This document shows positions 12,801 through 25,937 of a stretch of 64,000 bases of DNA, piece by piece. Origin of the DNA: Fratercula arctica (taxonomy: Eukaryota > Chordata > Aves > Charadriiformes > Alcidae); assembly GCA_947846985.1 (NCBI GenBank), contig CANTUZ010000004.1:46609672-46673671 (forward strand). Reading direction: 5' to 3'. The position numbers and the translations under genes are program-made. The number at the start of each line of letters is the position of its first letter. Position 1 is the first letter of the stretch. A model generated the notes under the pieces. The model was not told where the DNA came from, ran no database searches, and saw only the letters and a list, made by a program, of their open reading frames with translations.

Positions 12801-15800
12801 ACAACATGCCTCATCTCACTTTAAAGTAGATGTCTAAAGTAAGTCAGATGGATTGTGCTCTCCTGGGCCAGTTCCTCTCCACTGGTTATTAAAGCATCAC
12901 TGGATAAGTAGCTTAGGTGTAGATGTCTATATCTTAGCTACCTAATGTTAGATCCCATTCAAATTATAGTCGAGATGTATGTAGGATTGCCCATTTATAC
13001 ATTTGTACATTTGGAAAAAATGAAAAATTAAAATAAAAATGTATGAGCAATTGACTGTATTCACAAGAAATGCAGAGCACAAGAGGAAACTGCTCATACG
13101 TGAAAAATGGATATCAGAAGACTGACAGAAATGTACTCCCTGGGTTATACCCAACATACAAAAGCACCATCCTTCCAGCCTGTGCTCCCTCCTGATGACC
13201 TGCTCACCACCCTTCTTTAACATCCACAGTTTAGGGGCAAAAAACCTGGGACATGATCCCTTCTTTTTCTTGTTTTTTTCTTCATGGCACCAATCCAGCT
13301 TTTATTGAAATTCACTGCAAAGTTTGGATATATTTTAATGGGGATTGTTTCACTCCCTAGATGTCAAGACTTCGGGGAAGAGGAGGACTGTAAATAACTA
13401 ATGAGTTTATTTAGTTAATTCAGTTAATTAATCTATTAACAATCAAAACCATGTACTGATTGTTCTAGGGACTGTAGATTATCTGCTAATTATATCAAGA
13501 GACTTGACTTACCAGAGATGTACATCAGCACAATTCAAAACTAAAGAATGTCCATTTCTTTGTGGAATAATCCCCTTAAAAAACTGAATTAAATTAATAA
13601 AGCTAGAACTTAGAGAGGGTCTTATCAGCACCTCTGAGTCCAGTGGTTTGAGTCTGGGGTGAGAGTGAAGGTATTCAGTGGGAGAAACATGATACTCATA
13701 TCACATATGAGATGAATTCATTTAATATATGATATAAATATTGTGCACAAAGCTAAACCAAACTAAACCAAAACACATGTACAAAGCTGAATAAAACTAA
13801 AAGATAGGTAAAAGCCATTTTGTTGTTGGACAGTTGCTGTTACAAACCAAAGAAAGTAAAACAAAGCTCCAAGTGAAAAGAGAAGAACAGTGGAGGCTGG
13901 AGAGTGTAGCAGTGGAGGCTGAATATTATTTGATAAATGTGGACAGTGAGCATTGATACAAAGATGAAGAATATTATGAGCAAAATGTTTTGAGAAGTGG
14001 GTAAAAGATCTATTTTTTTTTTTTTTTTTGTTCTTCTGTTAATGTACATAAAATCATTCTTAATTTTTTGCATTGTGAGAAAGTAGCAAAATTCCACAGT
14101 ATTTCAATCTTTCTGTATTTAAGAGGTATCTTGCAAGTACCCCAGTTATTCATTATATTGTTTTGCCTACACTCAATAAATTATAGCAATTAAGTAAGTC
14201 ATCAATTTCAGCATTGCTACCTGTCCCTTGTTGCCCTTGGGATTCTGACAGGGAAATTTTCTGTTATTTGTGAGGGAGGGGAGAATGCAGGGGGAAGATG
14301 TAGAGAAACAGCATGTCCAAGTTTTAGTTCAGAAGCAGTTTATGGATACTATAAAAGAAAACTGAATACTGCATTCAATCTGTCCTCTCTCTCTCTTTTC
14401 TCTTTAGCAGTTAGTTGCTCTTTTCATTATTTAGGCTTAAAGCATTCAGAAAGGCACTAGAAATGAAAACAGTGTGCAAACATCTTCTTGCATTTTTTTT
14501 TTTTTTCATGAGAGAAAAGTACCATTCAATTCCACACGGTTTTCATGGGCAAAACAGTTTTGCAGAAAGCAAACACACATTATGCAGTTTACAAAGACTC
14601 AGGACACCGGAACAGAATTAATGTCTACCTTAGTAAAAAATGAATTGCATCTGGACACAAATATCAGGAATTCCAAGTCCAAAATATGGGACTTTCACAC
14701 AAATGCCAAGCACTAAATGATAAATTGGCTTACAGGGCCAAGTATATCCCAAGCACGCTTAGCAGCTTAAAAGGCCACCAGTACATCATTAGAAAGCTTG
14801 GAGATTTCTCACCAGTTACAGAATAATTTGTAAGGTTCCAGCATGACTGAAAGGAAGCAAGCGTGGGAGCTAGTTGGGCTTTTGTCTGGCTGCTCCTGAC
14901 TCATAAGAGACACAGCCAGCTGCCAAGTTTTGAGAAAAAGACTAAATATGGAAGTCAAAGTTTGTGTATGAAATATATACATAGAGTTTACATCATAATA
15001 TTCAGCCAAGCAACTAGATAGAGGATTATTCCTCAGTAGACATAGTTCCATTTGTTCAACTTTGAGGCAAAGGCAGGTATGTTGGCAAAAAACACCTGAG
15101 GTCTAATCTTGTGTGTGAGGCAACACATATATTCAACTCTTCCTTATCAATTAAACCTGTAAATTAGAGACCTTTTGCAGCTTTCTTAAGCCAACAAAAT
15201 GGCAGGCCACAAAGACTTTTATTAGGAAATCAAACTGCCTGTAATCAAAGATTCTTGTATTGAAAGAAGACAACACACCATAAATATGTAAAAAAAAATT
15301 TACATGTGTTTTTCTATTTAAAACAGCTACAAAAAATCATGAGCCAATTCACTACCACCAAACAAAAGTGCAATACCTTGTTCAATTTTTTATGCATAAG
15401 AACTCTATACTTCCCTTCATCCTGCACTCAAATGATTCTCGTCTGTTGCTCTGAAACATCACTTATTTCTACCAGATTCATCTATTTTTCTTCCCATAGA
15501 GGCAGATATTTCATACTCACTGTGAAACATCTGTCCCTACCACTAGTGGTCACGCAGACCTTTACTTATGTTTCTTCTTGATGCCTTTTTTTTCAAACCA
15601 CCTATTGGATATCTCCATATTTGCAATGCAAGAAAATACTATACATTCCACTTTTCTCCCACCTCTTCTAAAGAGTGCAGATATCCTCAAATTATTTTCC
15701 TGAGCTGAACTTTGTTTAATTTAATCACAACCTCTCCTAAGAGAGATGCAACTGCACTTCTATACTGTTTCCTTTATTTACTGTCTGCTGTGTTGCAATG

Positions 15801-18800
15801 ATGACTGTTTTCCAAGACACAGGGAGAAATGGGGAAAAATCATATTGAGATAGCCCTGAAAGATTACATTTGGTGAAGGGATTTGCTTTTGAATTCTCCT
15901 CTCCAGTTGAACTGCAAAGGTCACAGGAACAGTAAGTTCCTTGATGCTCCTCCGTGACAGTGACCCAGACTCCTCACTCTAACTTGGATGCATACCCCTC
16001 CCTACTTTACTCTGTTGTCCTAAGAGAAAGAGATTTGCAAAGCAAGATTTGGCCTCCCTAAACAGCCATTGGCCCTTGTGGGTGCCTTTGTCAATTGTGC
16101 AGGAAAAGACAATATATCCCTAATACAGACCCTAAGTGAGGTGTTGACAGGATGGACACAAGCCTATGTCCAAGTCCATTAAACAGATGAACTGAGAACC
16201 ATTGAAGTGATGTCAGATAATATGCCAAAATCACCTTAAGGAAGGAAGAGAAGCTATTGGAAAGGAGCTCTGAGTATGCTGGACATTTGTGTCATCAGGC
16301 TTTTACTTCTGTTTCTTGAACTTATGCTCTTGTGAGGATCATTTGGGTACAGGTTATTTGGTTTATGAAAAGAAAAGCATCTGAGATGGCTCAATACTAC
16401 AACTATATGGCATATGTCTAAGCATATTTTTTTCTTAAAAAATGAATTCTCAAAATTGACAAGTTCTACTGGAAAAAAATTTAGTTTAAAGAATTCTTGT
16501 AGCAAAAAAAAATCAGACAGTAAAAAATTGTATAATTCTTTTACGGAAATCTGATCCTTTGGTTTTGAAAGTATTTTTTTCTTTGCTTTGAAATGTCTTG
16601 GTTTTTTGTTTTTGGAAGTAGGAGCAAATGTATTCAGCCTTGTACAGAGGAAAACAAGGGGATTTTCTGTGTATGAGCTATGTGAAGATTTTAAATTTCT
16701 GAATCCAAATTTAAACAGATAGAGGGCTATCTTACAGTCATGAGAAATGAGCAATGCATTAGTCAGCTCAGTGGAGGACTTGACTGCCTTTATAACCTCC
16801 ATTGCCTTTATGCCATACCAGAAAAGGTTACTTATGCAGCCCCAATGGTAATGACTCTGCCTGACATTTCAAGGCACATCTAACAAACATCAGCATGAAG
16901 AAACAACCTTCTCAGCACAGTTTCGGGTGATTAATTTGTCTTCATCCACAGTAACTAACTGTAATGTCACAAGGATTAATTAATCTACGTCGGTTAACTG
17001 GTTATAGGATGAAATGCCATTAGATAGCATTAGTAAATTTGGTTTGTTTCTATGCTTGATTTTTTATTTTTCATTTTTTTCTTAAAAGCATGTTAGTCTT
17101 GGTGCTGCATTTAGAAAAAAGAAAAAAGGGTCGGGTGGGGTAGTGGCGTCTTAATGCTGTTCTAGCACTACAAAAATCAGTGAAACATTTGTCTTATCCA
17201 GGGAGAAGTCCTCTTGGAAATTATACTGAAGTAAAAGGTATGTCCAAATTCTCTGGGATGAAAAATGTATGGTGGCATAGACTGTGAACTATTATGATAT
17301 GAAACAATACTATGCCAGTTGGGCTCTGAAATACTGTTTTTCATAATTTTAAGGAAAAAACGCCATGAAATGGCAAATGGTACTTTCCAGTGTAAGTGTA
17401 AGAATATTGTAAGTGGCAAAGTCCTCACAGTGATAGGTGATGATCCCTTAAAGAAAAAGATGAATATGCCCAATTTACAGTTTACCTTCCTATGAAATTT
17501 TTAAAAGTCACTATCTCAACTTCTACCACTAAACAGAAGCAGAACATTGGACTGTAGTGAGATTTTAATTTCTCCATTCAGACATACATTCTATGTTTTC
17601 TCCCTCTCTTGCCCCTGTAATGTAATATATATCTGAAAAAGTTATAAAGTGCTACTGAGGGAGAACAGGAGAATTTTCTAGCTATTTTGTACTGGTTGTA
17701 TGAGTCCATTAAGGACAAGACAGGATAATCAACTTTGAGTTCATTGGTAATAGATTCACTCCCCAGTGCTCCCACAGAGAGAAGAAAATAAAGAGAGATA
17801 CAAATTAATGTTTCATTGTGAAAAACTGGAAAAAAAATAAACTCAACAGATGATTAAATTTTAGCCCACATAAGACCAGTTAGAGTTCTACCATTCACTT
17901 CAATGGGATCAAGAATGTACCCAGTGCCCTCTAAAATCCAGTGCTGAAATTTCTGTTAGAAGACATGTTCATGTAGGGGTCATCACAGAAAATTAACAGA
18001 AAAAAACCCTTTTGCTGCAACAAAAAGCTTCAAGATCAAAAAGGCAAAGCTGTTACACATTCCTGGAGAGCCCTCCCATGCTTGAAAGAGTGATGTGCCA
18101 AAACCACCAAATAAAGCCTAGTGAGAAAACACAAAAGAAGCTCTTGAAGGAAGCTGTATCACCTTTAGGCCAAAAAACCCAACAAACCTGCATTCCAAAG
18201 TGAACAACTAAGAGATTCATCCATATCTACACTTTCAGATCCATTGTTGTCCCACCTAGCCTATAATGCTTACTTCAGTTCAGTTCAGACCCACAGCAGT
18301 TGTCTAAAAAAAATCTGTATGTAGCTGCAAAGAGGAAAGTACTGCAAATTTACTGGAAATGTTCTTAAACAGAAAGGGTATACTGCAGGCAGCATAATGA
18401 GGGGAAGGTCACACAGTTCCCAATGAATTTAACTTTATTTAAATTTAATTCAGAATTAAGGTCTTATTTATAACTATTATTTTATAATTCTTATTTGCTG
18501 TTCCTTCCATTTAAACACTGTATCTGAATTTTGTTCTCCTAAAGATGTTGGATCCTCCCATTGGACTTAAACTGTAAGAAGGATTTCTCTTCTGAAATTC
18601 CTTCGTCTGAATATGAAACCGCATATACTTAATAATCGTATTTTGCTCTTTCAGTAAGTTCTGACTCATCTTTTTGTCTGTTTGCAGTATAAACAAGAAA
18701 ACAGTAGAAATTTCTTTGTAAAGTAAAACTTGGTGAAAACAGTTTTGTTCCCACGTCAAATTTGTATAAAGACTTCACTTTATTTTCTGTCTTCTTCCTT

Positions 18801-21800
18801 TCTTTCATCTAGGGGATGTATTCAATATAAATCAATATAATCTCAGAAGGTTAAACTGTCTTGTTCTTCATACGACTAAAGTTTGGTACAGCTTATTTGA
18901 TAATCTATGATAGCATTTTTTGAGTGAGGAGTAAGCAAAACATGCATATGAACTGTTTAAACAGGGAAACTCTCACCACCTTCCTCTAAGCTGACTTTAT
19001 GCCAACCTAAAATAAGAACTTCCCCAACAAACCTTTTCAGACAGAAGAATCAGGACTTGAAAGATTTCTGCTGATATAGCTGCTTTCTTGGAAAGAATCA
19101 AGTCAATATTCTTATAGATTTAACTCCATAGTACGGAGAAAAAAATGCATGCTGGACTGATTCATGGTTTTATATTCTATGGCTCTAAAGGGAAAAAGTG
19201 GTGCTATGTAATCCATTCACAGTGTGCAAGTAGGGGAAAAAGTGTCAGTGTGTTTGTTTGCAATACTGATATGACAAATTAGCTCATTTGCAGCATTGTG
19301 CCTGGCTCAGCAGAGAACATGCTTACCTTTGGTAAATCAACTCTCCATGTAGTTAAAGAGTTAAGCACACGCTTGAGGCTTGTGATAAACGTGGTTATAA
19401 AATCAACACACAGCTGCCCATCCTACTACTATCTCTGAAGAAACAGAATGGATTCATAGGACAGCACTCACTCCACAGTACACGTGGTCACATCCTGAGG
19501 TTCTTCCTAAATTTTTACCTAGCCCTGAATTTAGATTCAACTCCTCTTCCTTTCATCCTCTGGGGGCATTTTGTAAGATTCTTAGTACTGTCAAAATCTC
19601 AGTCAACCTCACTAACATTAATTCAGGGCTTCATACATTTATTAAATGGATTACATGAGGTGCTGGTAGTTATATAACTTTGACTGGGGCATGTCTTTCA
19701 TGCTCTTTTATTTTCTCACCATTTTTTTCCAACAAACCGTAGCTACCGTTGGTGCTTAACCTTTATCTAAAAAATGTGGTCTCTGGATCAAATATTCAGC
19801 CTCAGTAGAAGGCAATTCTGTAGAACTAATTAATTTTGTCCCTCTTCATCAAACCATGATTGATCTCATTGCAGACCTGGCAATATGCATCCAAGAATGG
19901 AAGAAAGCTGGATTATGGAGACTAGTGTCATAGAGATGCTCAGAAAAGAAATGCTGATTGAAATGCACACTCTCAGATTTTCTGTCTAATGTTTGTTCAG
20001 ACCAGTAGTCTTTCTAGTCTCTACCAACAGACTTTCTGGTATATAATTTAAGGACAACAAAAAACCCAAGAAATGAACCCCAGGATTCTTCTTACCCTAG
20101 GTACTTAACTAAAGGGCCAAATTCACACACATATTTTTTCTCACTTGTGTCTAATGCCAAAAGCTGCATTCTTGCCTGTCTCACTTTCAGGAAAAATGGT
20201 GAATCTTCCATCACAACATTATGTAGTCTGGTGGACAGGGCAGTACAAGGGCAGATGTCAGCTTAAACCCATTCACACTGATCCAGAAATCAACCCCACG
20301 TCTTCTAATGAGGAATTATGCAAACAGTGGGTGCCAGTCCTGCCTTCATTTTAAGGACTGCGAGTCCTCACTAGCTCAGCTATATGCTCCATCTGGTCCT
20401 CTGCAGGGGAAAACCACAAAGTTGGTCGTGAAATCTAAGCTTGAGTGTAAATTAGGTGAACAAAGATGACACAGGCCCCTGGTAGGGACTGACATGGAGT
20501 TTATTTATAAAATTAAAGCCTGATTGTAATTTTTTTTTTTATTTATTTTTTACTCCTATTAATTTTTCTCAATCCCTAATTCTGAGCACAGTGGCTGGTT
20601 TCAGCTGAATTTCAAATAACAGTAAATGTCTCAGAAGCCACTAAAAACCTAGAAACTCAGTAAGTGGGAGGCTTTGCAAGTTTACAGCTTAGTATAATTT
20701 GGTGACCTAGTGAATCAAGGAAAAGACAGAAATCCACAGTAAAGCAGGTTATACTAGTTTTGATGCCCACAGGACTACTTAGTTATTATGATGGTCTCTA
20801 ATCAGCTTCTTTGGCTATCTCCCTATTTGAATTGTTCAGCAGTAAACCTAATTCACAAAGCAGGAGCAGGAACTACAGCTGGCATCACACCTTAGGTACA
20901 GGGATATACTCTCTCCCTATACGTTAAGGTCTCAGCTTCCATACCTTTTCTAATGAGATCAGTCAGAGCTGCTGTTAACGCATTGAGGACAATTAATGAA
21001 CAGCATTCCAATAGTAATGCATTTTTACTGATGACATTATGTACATTAACATCAAGTCTTTATTGCCCTTTCAGATTCAATCCAAAATTTGATGGAGTCA
21101 ACAGAAACTAAAAATAGCAAAAAAATTGAAATCTTCCTTTCTGAAAAATCCTACTTTAAATAATTTTTAAATTCAATTTGTGACAAAAGAAATGTTTTCC
21201 CTGAAAAGAGATTTTTAAAAATCCATTTCAGAATTTTTTCAAGTAAAAATTTATCTTCCTAGAGGCCTGTTTTGAAGAATATTGACTTTCTTTTTTTTTT
21301 TTTTTTTAACCCTGGTGGCAGAAAATGAAGACAAGAGAAGCTTTTTGGACTGCTATATATTTTGCTCACAGTGTATTTTCCATGAGAAACTGAATCCCAT
21401 GCTAAATTCCCAATCAGGTCTCAGAGAAAACTTACAGTCGGAGTTGGATCCGTTCTAGCAATATGTATAAGGAGAGGAATGGTGTTAGTTAGGCAAAGAT
21501 TTACCACTGGGGAGAATAAGCCTGTAGGACATGTTTTTCTTTCTGTGTAATATCTGTGTATCTATATGGAAAAAGCACTAGGGAGAGCTAAGAGTAGAGA
21601 AGGTCTCACAGAGTTTTTCCCTATAGCTATATCCTGAAAAGTAGTGTGAAGTGTCTTTATTCTGCACCAGTTCCTCCTATCAAAGACATTAAATAACCTC
21701 TCATTTTTAGCAAAAATACTAATAAATGTTTTAGTATAGGCATATTTGAGTGGAGTTGCCAGAGAATGTCATCAAAATTAAAGTCCTTTCCAAATTCCCA

Positions 21801-22781
21801 TTTCAGAAGTATAATATGTTATGGAGAATGAAAGCTCTTCAACACTCTAAGTCACTTCATACTGTTAACTCTAAAATAGTTTTCATAGTAACATGCAACT
21901 GAAGGCATGGGTCAAATATTACTGAAAGTAAGTATAGTCGCAAGGGAATAGAATTACAAATGTTTTTGTTTTAAATTTGGTCTTCTTTGATTTCTTCTGT
22001 TCAGTGACATGAAAAACAGTATTAAACACTGAAGAAATAGAAGTTTTCACAGTTTTGTTCTGAAAATTATTCAATTTAATTTGAAATGTATAGCATATTT
22101 AAAACACCAAGGTATTCAGAATATAAAACATTCACTCTGTGCTTCAATCTGATCAGAGTCTTATTGGGCATATTCCTTTTTAGAATAATTTCCCGTGTTG
22201 GCTTAGAAACATTATGACTGAACCAGGAAAACTGCTTTTGCCTCGTTATGATTTCCCCCACACTATAACTCTGTATAGATTGTATAGGGCATCTATCCGG
22301 TCTTGTTTGTTTGTACAGGAACTGGAAAGTAAATATTTAATATCAGGCAATTATCATAATAAAATTTCTTAATTATTTTACAAGTGAGAAGAATATCCTT
22401 ATGAGCACATTAAAAGCTACGACATTTTAAAGAACCTGACGATAGTAAAATAATCAAGGTCCCAGTTTTGTTTTTTTTTTTTCAGGCACTGACTTACAGG
22501 GTATTCTGCAACATACATCTCCCAACAGACACTTTCCTGGAACCTCAGGCTGCTAAAGCACAAGCCATATGCTCTTTTTCTTTTTTTTTTTCCCCAGGAT
22601 GTAGTTAAACCACTGAGGAGTACTCTATGATACAGAGAGAGAGGCGAAAAAAAACACTCTGATTGCTGTAATCAGCATTTAGAATACTTGTAAAAACCTT
22701 TCACAAACTGTGATGATGCTGCTGATGATGATTTTTCGTAATGATGCTCCTATTCGGCTGCACCCATTTCAGTTAACCTGA

Positions 22782-22803
22782 TGCTCCACTGTGCAGTGGA
22801 GCA
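22782..22803. repeat. Perfect inverted repeat (10-bp arms)
   Basis: TGCTCCACTG (782-791 of the 22 kb block) and CAGTGGAGCA (794-803) are exact reverse complements separated by only TG. This makes a 22-bp near-palindrome at the left edge of the GC-richer patch at 22769-23060. Confidence 0.88.
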
Positions 22804-24127
22804 GTGCAGTATCTGCACATGCTGCCTTCTTGATTTTTGCTGAGAGCTGACCTCTTCTGTCTCTGCAGTGAGGCTTTCTTGTCCTCAGAGCCTGGTGAGA
22901 GCGGCAGCACCACCGTTCCCCCCGCTCCAGACTCTTCACTCTCTGAAAAAACAGCCTGGAGGTCCAGACTGCAGCTATTGCAGTCCTAGAATCAGTCCCT
23001 CCCTCCCCAGATTCAGGGGGTGAGCATGCCCAGTAATTATGGGAGGGCATCTACATGCCCCTGTCGCCAGGCATATAGGACTGTAAGCAGCTTCCTGACC
23101 TGTTTAGACACGTCTCTTTGTATTGTTGGTGTCACAAAGCACAGGACATTTCATAAGCCTGTTGAACTGTTTCGTAAAATCAAGTTCATTTTCTCATTCC
23201 TATTATTTACATTTTAAACCATTTCCAAAATCTTCCTCCTCCAGCTGTTGGAAATCCTTTTCTAAAGACCAGATTACATGTATCTGTGGACAGTCCTACT
23301 AGGTTGGGTGAACATGCTCCTTCAGTTTAAATAATGCTCACCTTCTCCTTCTAAAGGAAAAAATAATGACGCTGTTGGCACTCACAGTAAACAGGCTCCA
23401 AGATACAGTTTTAAAGGACAGTTTGAGGAAAGCTGGTGGGTTGTAAAACCACCATATTTGGCATAACTTATTCCTTGTGGGTAAAACTGTAAGAACATCA
23501 CCTACTCAGAAATCAATGAGCACAAACCGATGAAAAACTGTCTCCATGTCTGAAGTTCCACTATATAAGGACACATAAAAAAGGCAACACCATGTATATA
23601 TCCAAGACTAAAATGACATGTGTAGATGACACCAAACTTGATGTATATGTGATTCTGTACAATTAGTGGTAAAAAGGATGGGGGAATTGAATGTCTATTT
23701 TTTACTAGGGATTTTATTAACCTGAAAGACATCTCAGGAATTTAACAGAAGGCACATAATCAGCAAGATACTCTGAAGATTTGGTACAAATTAGTGTCAT
23801 CAACACAGGTAGTGTGAGAAGGGAAGACAGGTTACAAAGACATCAGGTAAATAAGCTACCTGTAGCAAGAAGCACTACAGAACCTTCTGGAACTGAAATC
23901 CCCCGACTAAACATGAAAAATAACATTTTAGGCCTATATTAGCAACAGGATTATGGCAATGACTGTGAAAGCCTTAGGGAGATTGCAAAGATAGAGCAGA
24001 CAGAAACCTAAGTGCCTTGCTGACCCCTTCAGGTAATAGGTTGAAGACTTGAAACACGAAATTTAGCTGAAACTATCCTGTTAATGTTGATTTGTAGGTG
24101 CCATAGATATGTTGAAAGCAATTCACA

Positions 24128-24182
24128 GATTCCCAACTTCCAAGCTCAGAAGAGACTGCTGTGATAAAGCAGTCTGGCCCCT
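24128..24182 (-). mobile_element. Ancient CR1 LINE relic, 3' end
   Basis: Read on the plus strand, ATTCCCAACTTCCAAG, then CTCAGAAGAGACTGCTGTGA, then CAGTCTGGCCCCT follows the order of the reverse-complemented 3' end of an old sauropsid CR1 lineage. That consensus, as I remember it, ends with 'AGACTAGATGATCAcaatGGtCCCTTCTGaCCT' in segments. Divergence is heavy and only about 55 bp align by eye. The family fits the older CR1 relic at about 32000-33380. Confidence 0.5.
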
Positions 24183-24393
24183 TCTCTCCTTAACAGCCAG
24201 AAGGTCTTGCAAGAACAAAACAAAGGCTCATATTTGACAGTACAGTATAATCTTGTTTGAAGGGATACCAGCAGTGCTATAGTTTAGAATCTCAGCGAGT
24301 TTTTCCAGACTTTCATTCTGGGCGCTATTTTCTTTTCATCCCCTACTGAGAAATACGTCTAATTTATATCCCTAACCATTGTATTTTATTGTT

Positions 24394-24422
24394 ATTTAAT
24401 CTGTAAACTGAACAGATTAAAT
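24394..24422. repeat. Perfect inverted repeat (11-bp stem, 7-nt loop)
   Basis: ATTTAATCTGT at 24394-24404 pairs exactly with ACAGATTAAAT at 24412-24422 around the loop AAACTGA. The surrounding DNA is AT-rich and carries no recognised repeat. Confidence 0.88.
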
Positions 24423-25598
24423 TTGCTCATATCCTTATTCAATAGCAGACCCCATTTCCACAAACAGATGCCAGTCTTCGATGATAAAGTAATTTCTCAC
24501 ATAACTTTTCAGAGAGGTGACCTTTCAATCCATGGATCAAAAGGTTTACTGCCACACTCCTTCAGGGTTTATGGAACATCTTCTCTAATGCAGACTGAGA
24601 CCTTTATGCAGCATTACTTCCCGTAGCACTAGACCTGAAGGAAATACCACTGACCACTTCCACAGCTGGATTTTGATATCTTTTTCATACATCTAAGGAC
24701 TAGGTTAGCATTTTACTTTTCTTTTTTTAAAAACTTATAGTTCATACAGGGAGATTTTTCTGCCACAGTCCACAGGTCTTTCTCCAAATTACCACTTTTC
24801 AAGACAGAGTGGTGGCTAATGGGGTTGAAAGGTGTTGTTATGGAAGATCACGTGTATAGTTGTGGTCTTCCTTGGTGGGGTTTATTTTAGTCGGTTTTTT
24901 CCCTGCATGGATTTTTTTTTCCCCAAAGGCAAGGGGGCATTGCTTAGGCTCTCTTCTATTACAGCTTGTAAAAATCAAAATAAATAAATCATAGGCCTCT
25001 TTCATCTTTAATTTCTGTTCTTTGGTCATTTACAGTTCTTGGTAACATGATGGATGATATCACTGTTGGAAAATGGCAAGGAAAACTTATGCTTCTATTT
25101 AGCTGCTTGGATACCTCATTAAACTCAAGAGAATTGTGACAAAATACTGATTTCTTGACAAGAAAACTTTTTTATGCACCAGTTTTGTTGAAACTTTCAA
25201 TTGTAAAATATCTGTAAATCCATTGCAGATTTTCTGAGCAAAACCAGAAAGAGGCCTGACCGAGATGTCAAAAGCCCAAACTGAAAACTTTGCACAGACA
25301 GGACACCTGGGCTTGCACCTCTTACATCTCTGATATATGATGTATACCCTGATCGTGATGTAGAAGAAACAGACTTTGAACTATTTTGAACCTTGGAAGG
25401 GGAGAGATGAAGAGAGAACCATTCATAAATGTCACACATCAAGAAGTCTTGTTTTCATTCCCATGCAAAGGAGAAAAAAAAAAAAAAAAGTTAGAACTTT
25501 CTTACTGTGTTGGAAAATAATTGCTAGTGACCTTGACTCACGAAGCAAGTAGCCCACAGAGACAACTTCTTCAGCCAGTCCTCCTGACATATTGACAG

Positions 25599-25603
25599 GG
25601 CTG
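25599..25603. repeat. Probable target-site duplication (left copy)
   Basis: GGCTG directly abuts the left LTR terminus at 25604. The five bases just outside the right terminus (26816-26820) are GGTTG, which differ by one C/T transition. A near-identical 5-bp flank on both sides supports a single integrated retroviral unit covering 25604-26815. Five bases can match by chance, so this is support and not proof. Confidence 0.5.
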
Positions 25604-25937
25604 TGTCATGGTTTATACCCAGTGGGCAACTAGGACCATGCAACCACTGTCTCACCTCTCTCTCCCCTGCCAGTGGGATGGGGAAAAGAATCAGGAAAAG
25701 TTAGGAAAACTCGTGGGTTAAGGTAAAGACAGTTTAATAAGTAAAGCAAAAGCCATGCATGCAAGCGAAGCAGAGCAAGGAATTCATTCACTACTTCCCA
25801 ATGGCAGGCAGGTGTTCTGCCATCTCCAGGAAAGCAGGGCTCCATCACATGTAATGGTTACTTGGAAAGACTAACACCATAACTTTGAATGTCCCCCTGC
25901 TTCCTTCTTCCTCCCCCAGCTTTATATACTGAGCATG
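25604..25937 (-). mobile_element. ERV LTR fragment (R-U5 side), minus orientation
   Basis: The plus strand starts TGTCATGGTTTATACCCAG, the reverse complement of the common avian ERV LTR end that reads ...AACCATGACA. In sense (minus) direction the fragment begins at a TATA-box-like AGTATATAAA (complement of 25921-25930). It passes an ATTAAA poly-A signal (complement of 25733-25738) and ends at CCATGACA at 25604. The upstream U3 half is missing: directly before the TATA region lies internal element sequence and not U3. This orientation and position suit the 3' LTR of a minus-strand provirus. Confidence 0.85.

Larger units (their letters stand above)
9011..25603. other. Long non-coding stretch, no gene recognised
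   Basis: Mostly unique AT-rich DNA. It holds simple repeats (T17 at 14013-14029, T17 at 21291-21307, A16 at 25474-25489, imperfect GAT/GCT triplets at about 22709-22747), a 15-bp duplication, hairpins, an ancient CR1 relic at 24128-24182 and a relatively GC-rich patch at 22769-23060. The open frame at 16254-16802 (minus) is the longest in the window but resembles nothing known to me. No young interspersed repeat is visible before 25604. Confidence 0.5.

Noticed and set aside
12652..12836. CATCTACTTTA and its complement about 165 bp apart, as the terminal repeats of a small DNA transposon
   Set aside because: Only about 11 bp match, with no target-site duplication and no further symmetry between the arms.
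22769..23060. CpG island / gene promoter
   Set aside because: The patch is richer in G and C but holds few CpG dinucleotides and is shorter than usual islands. Kept only as a weak finding.
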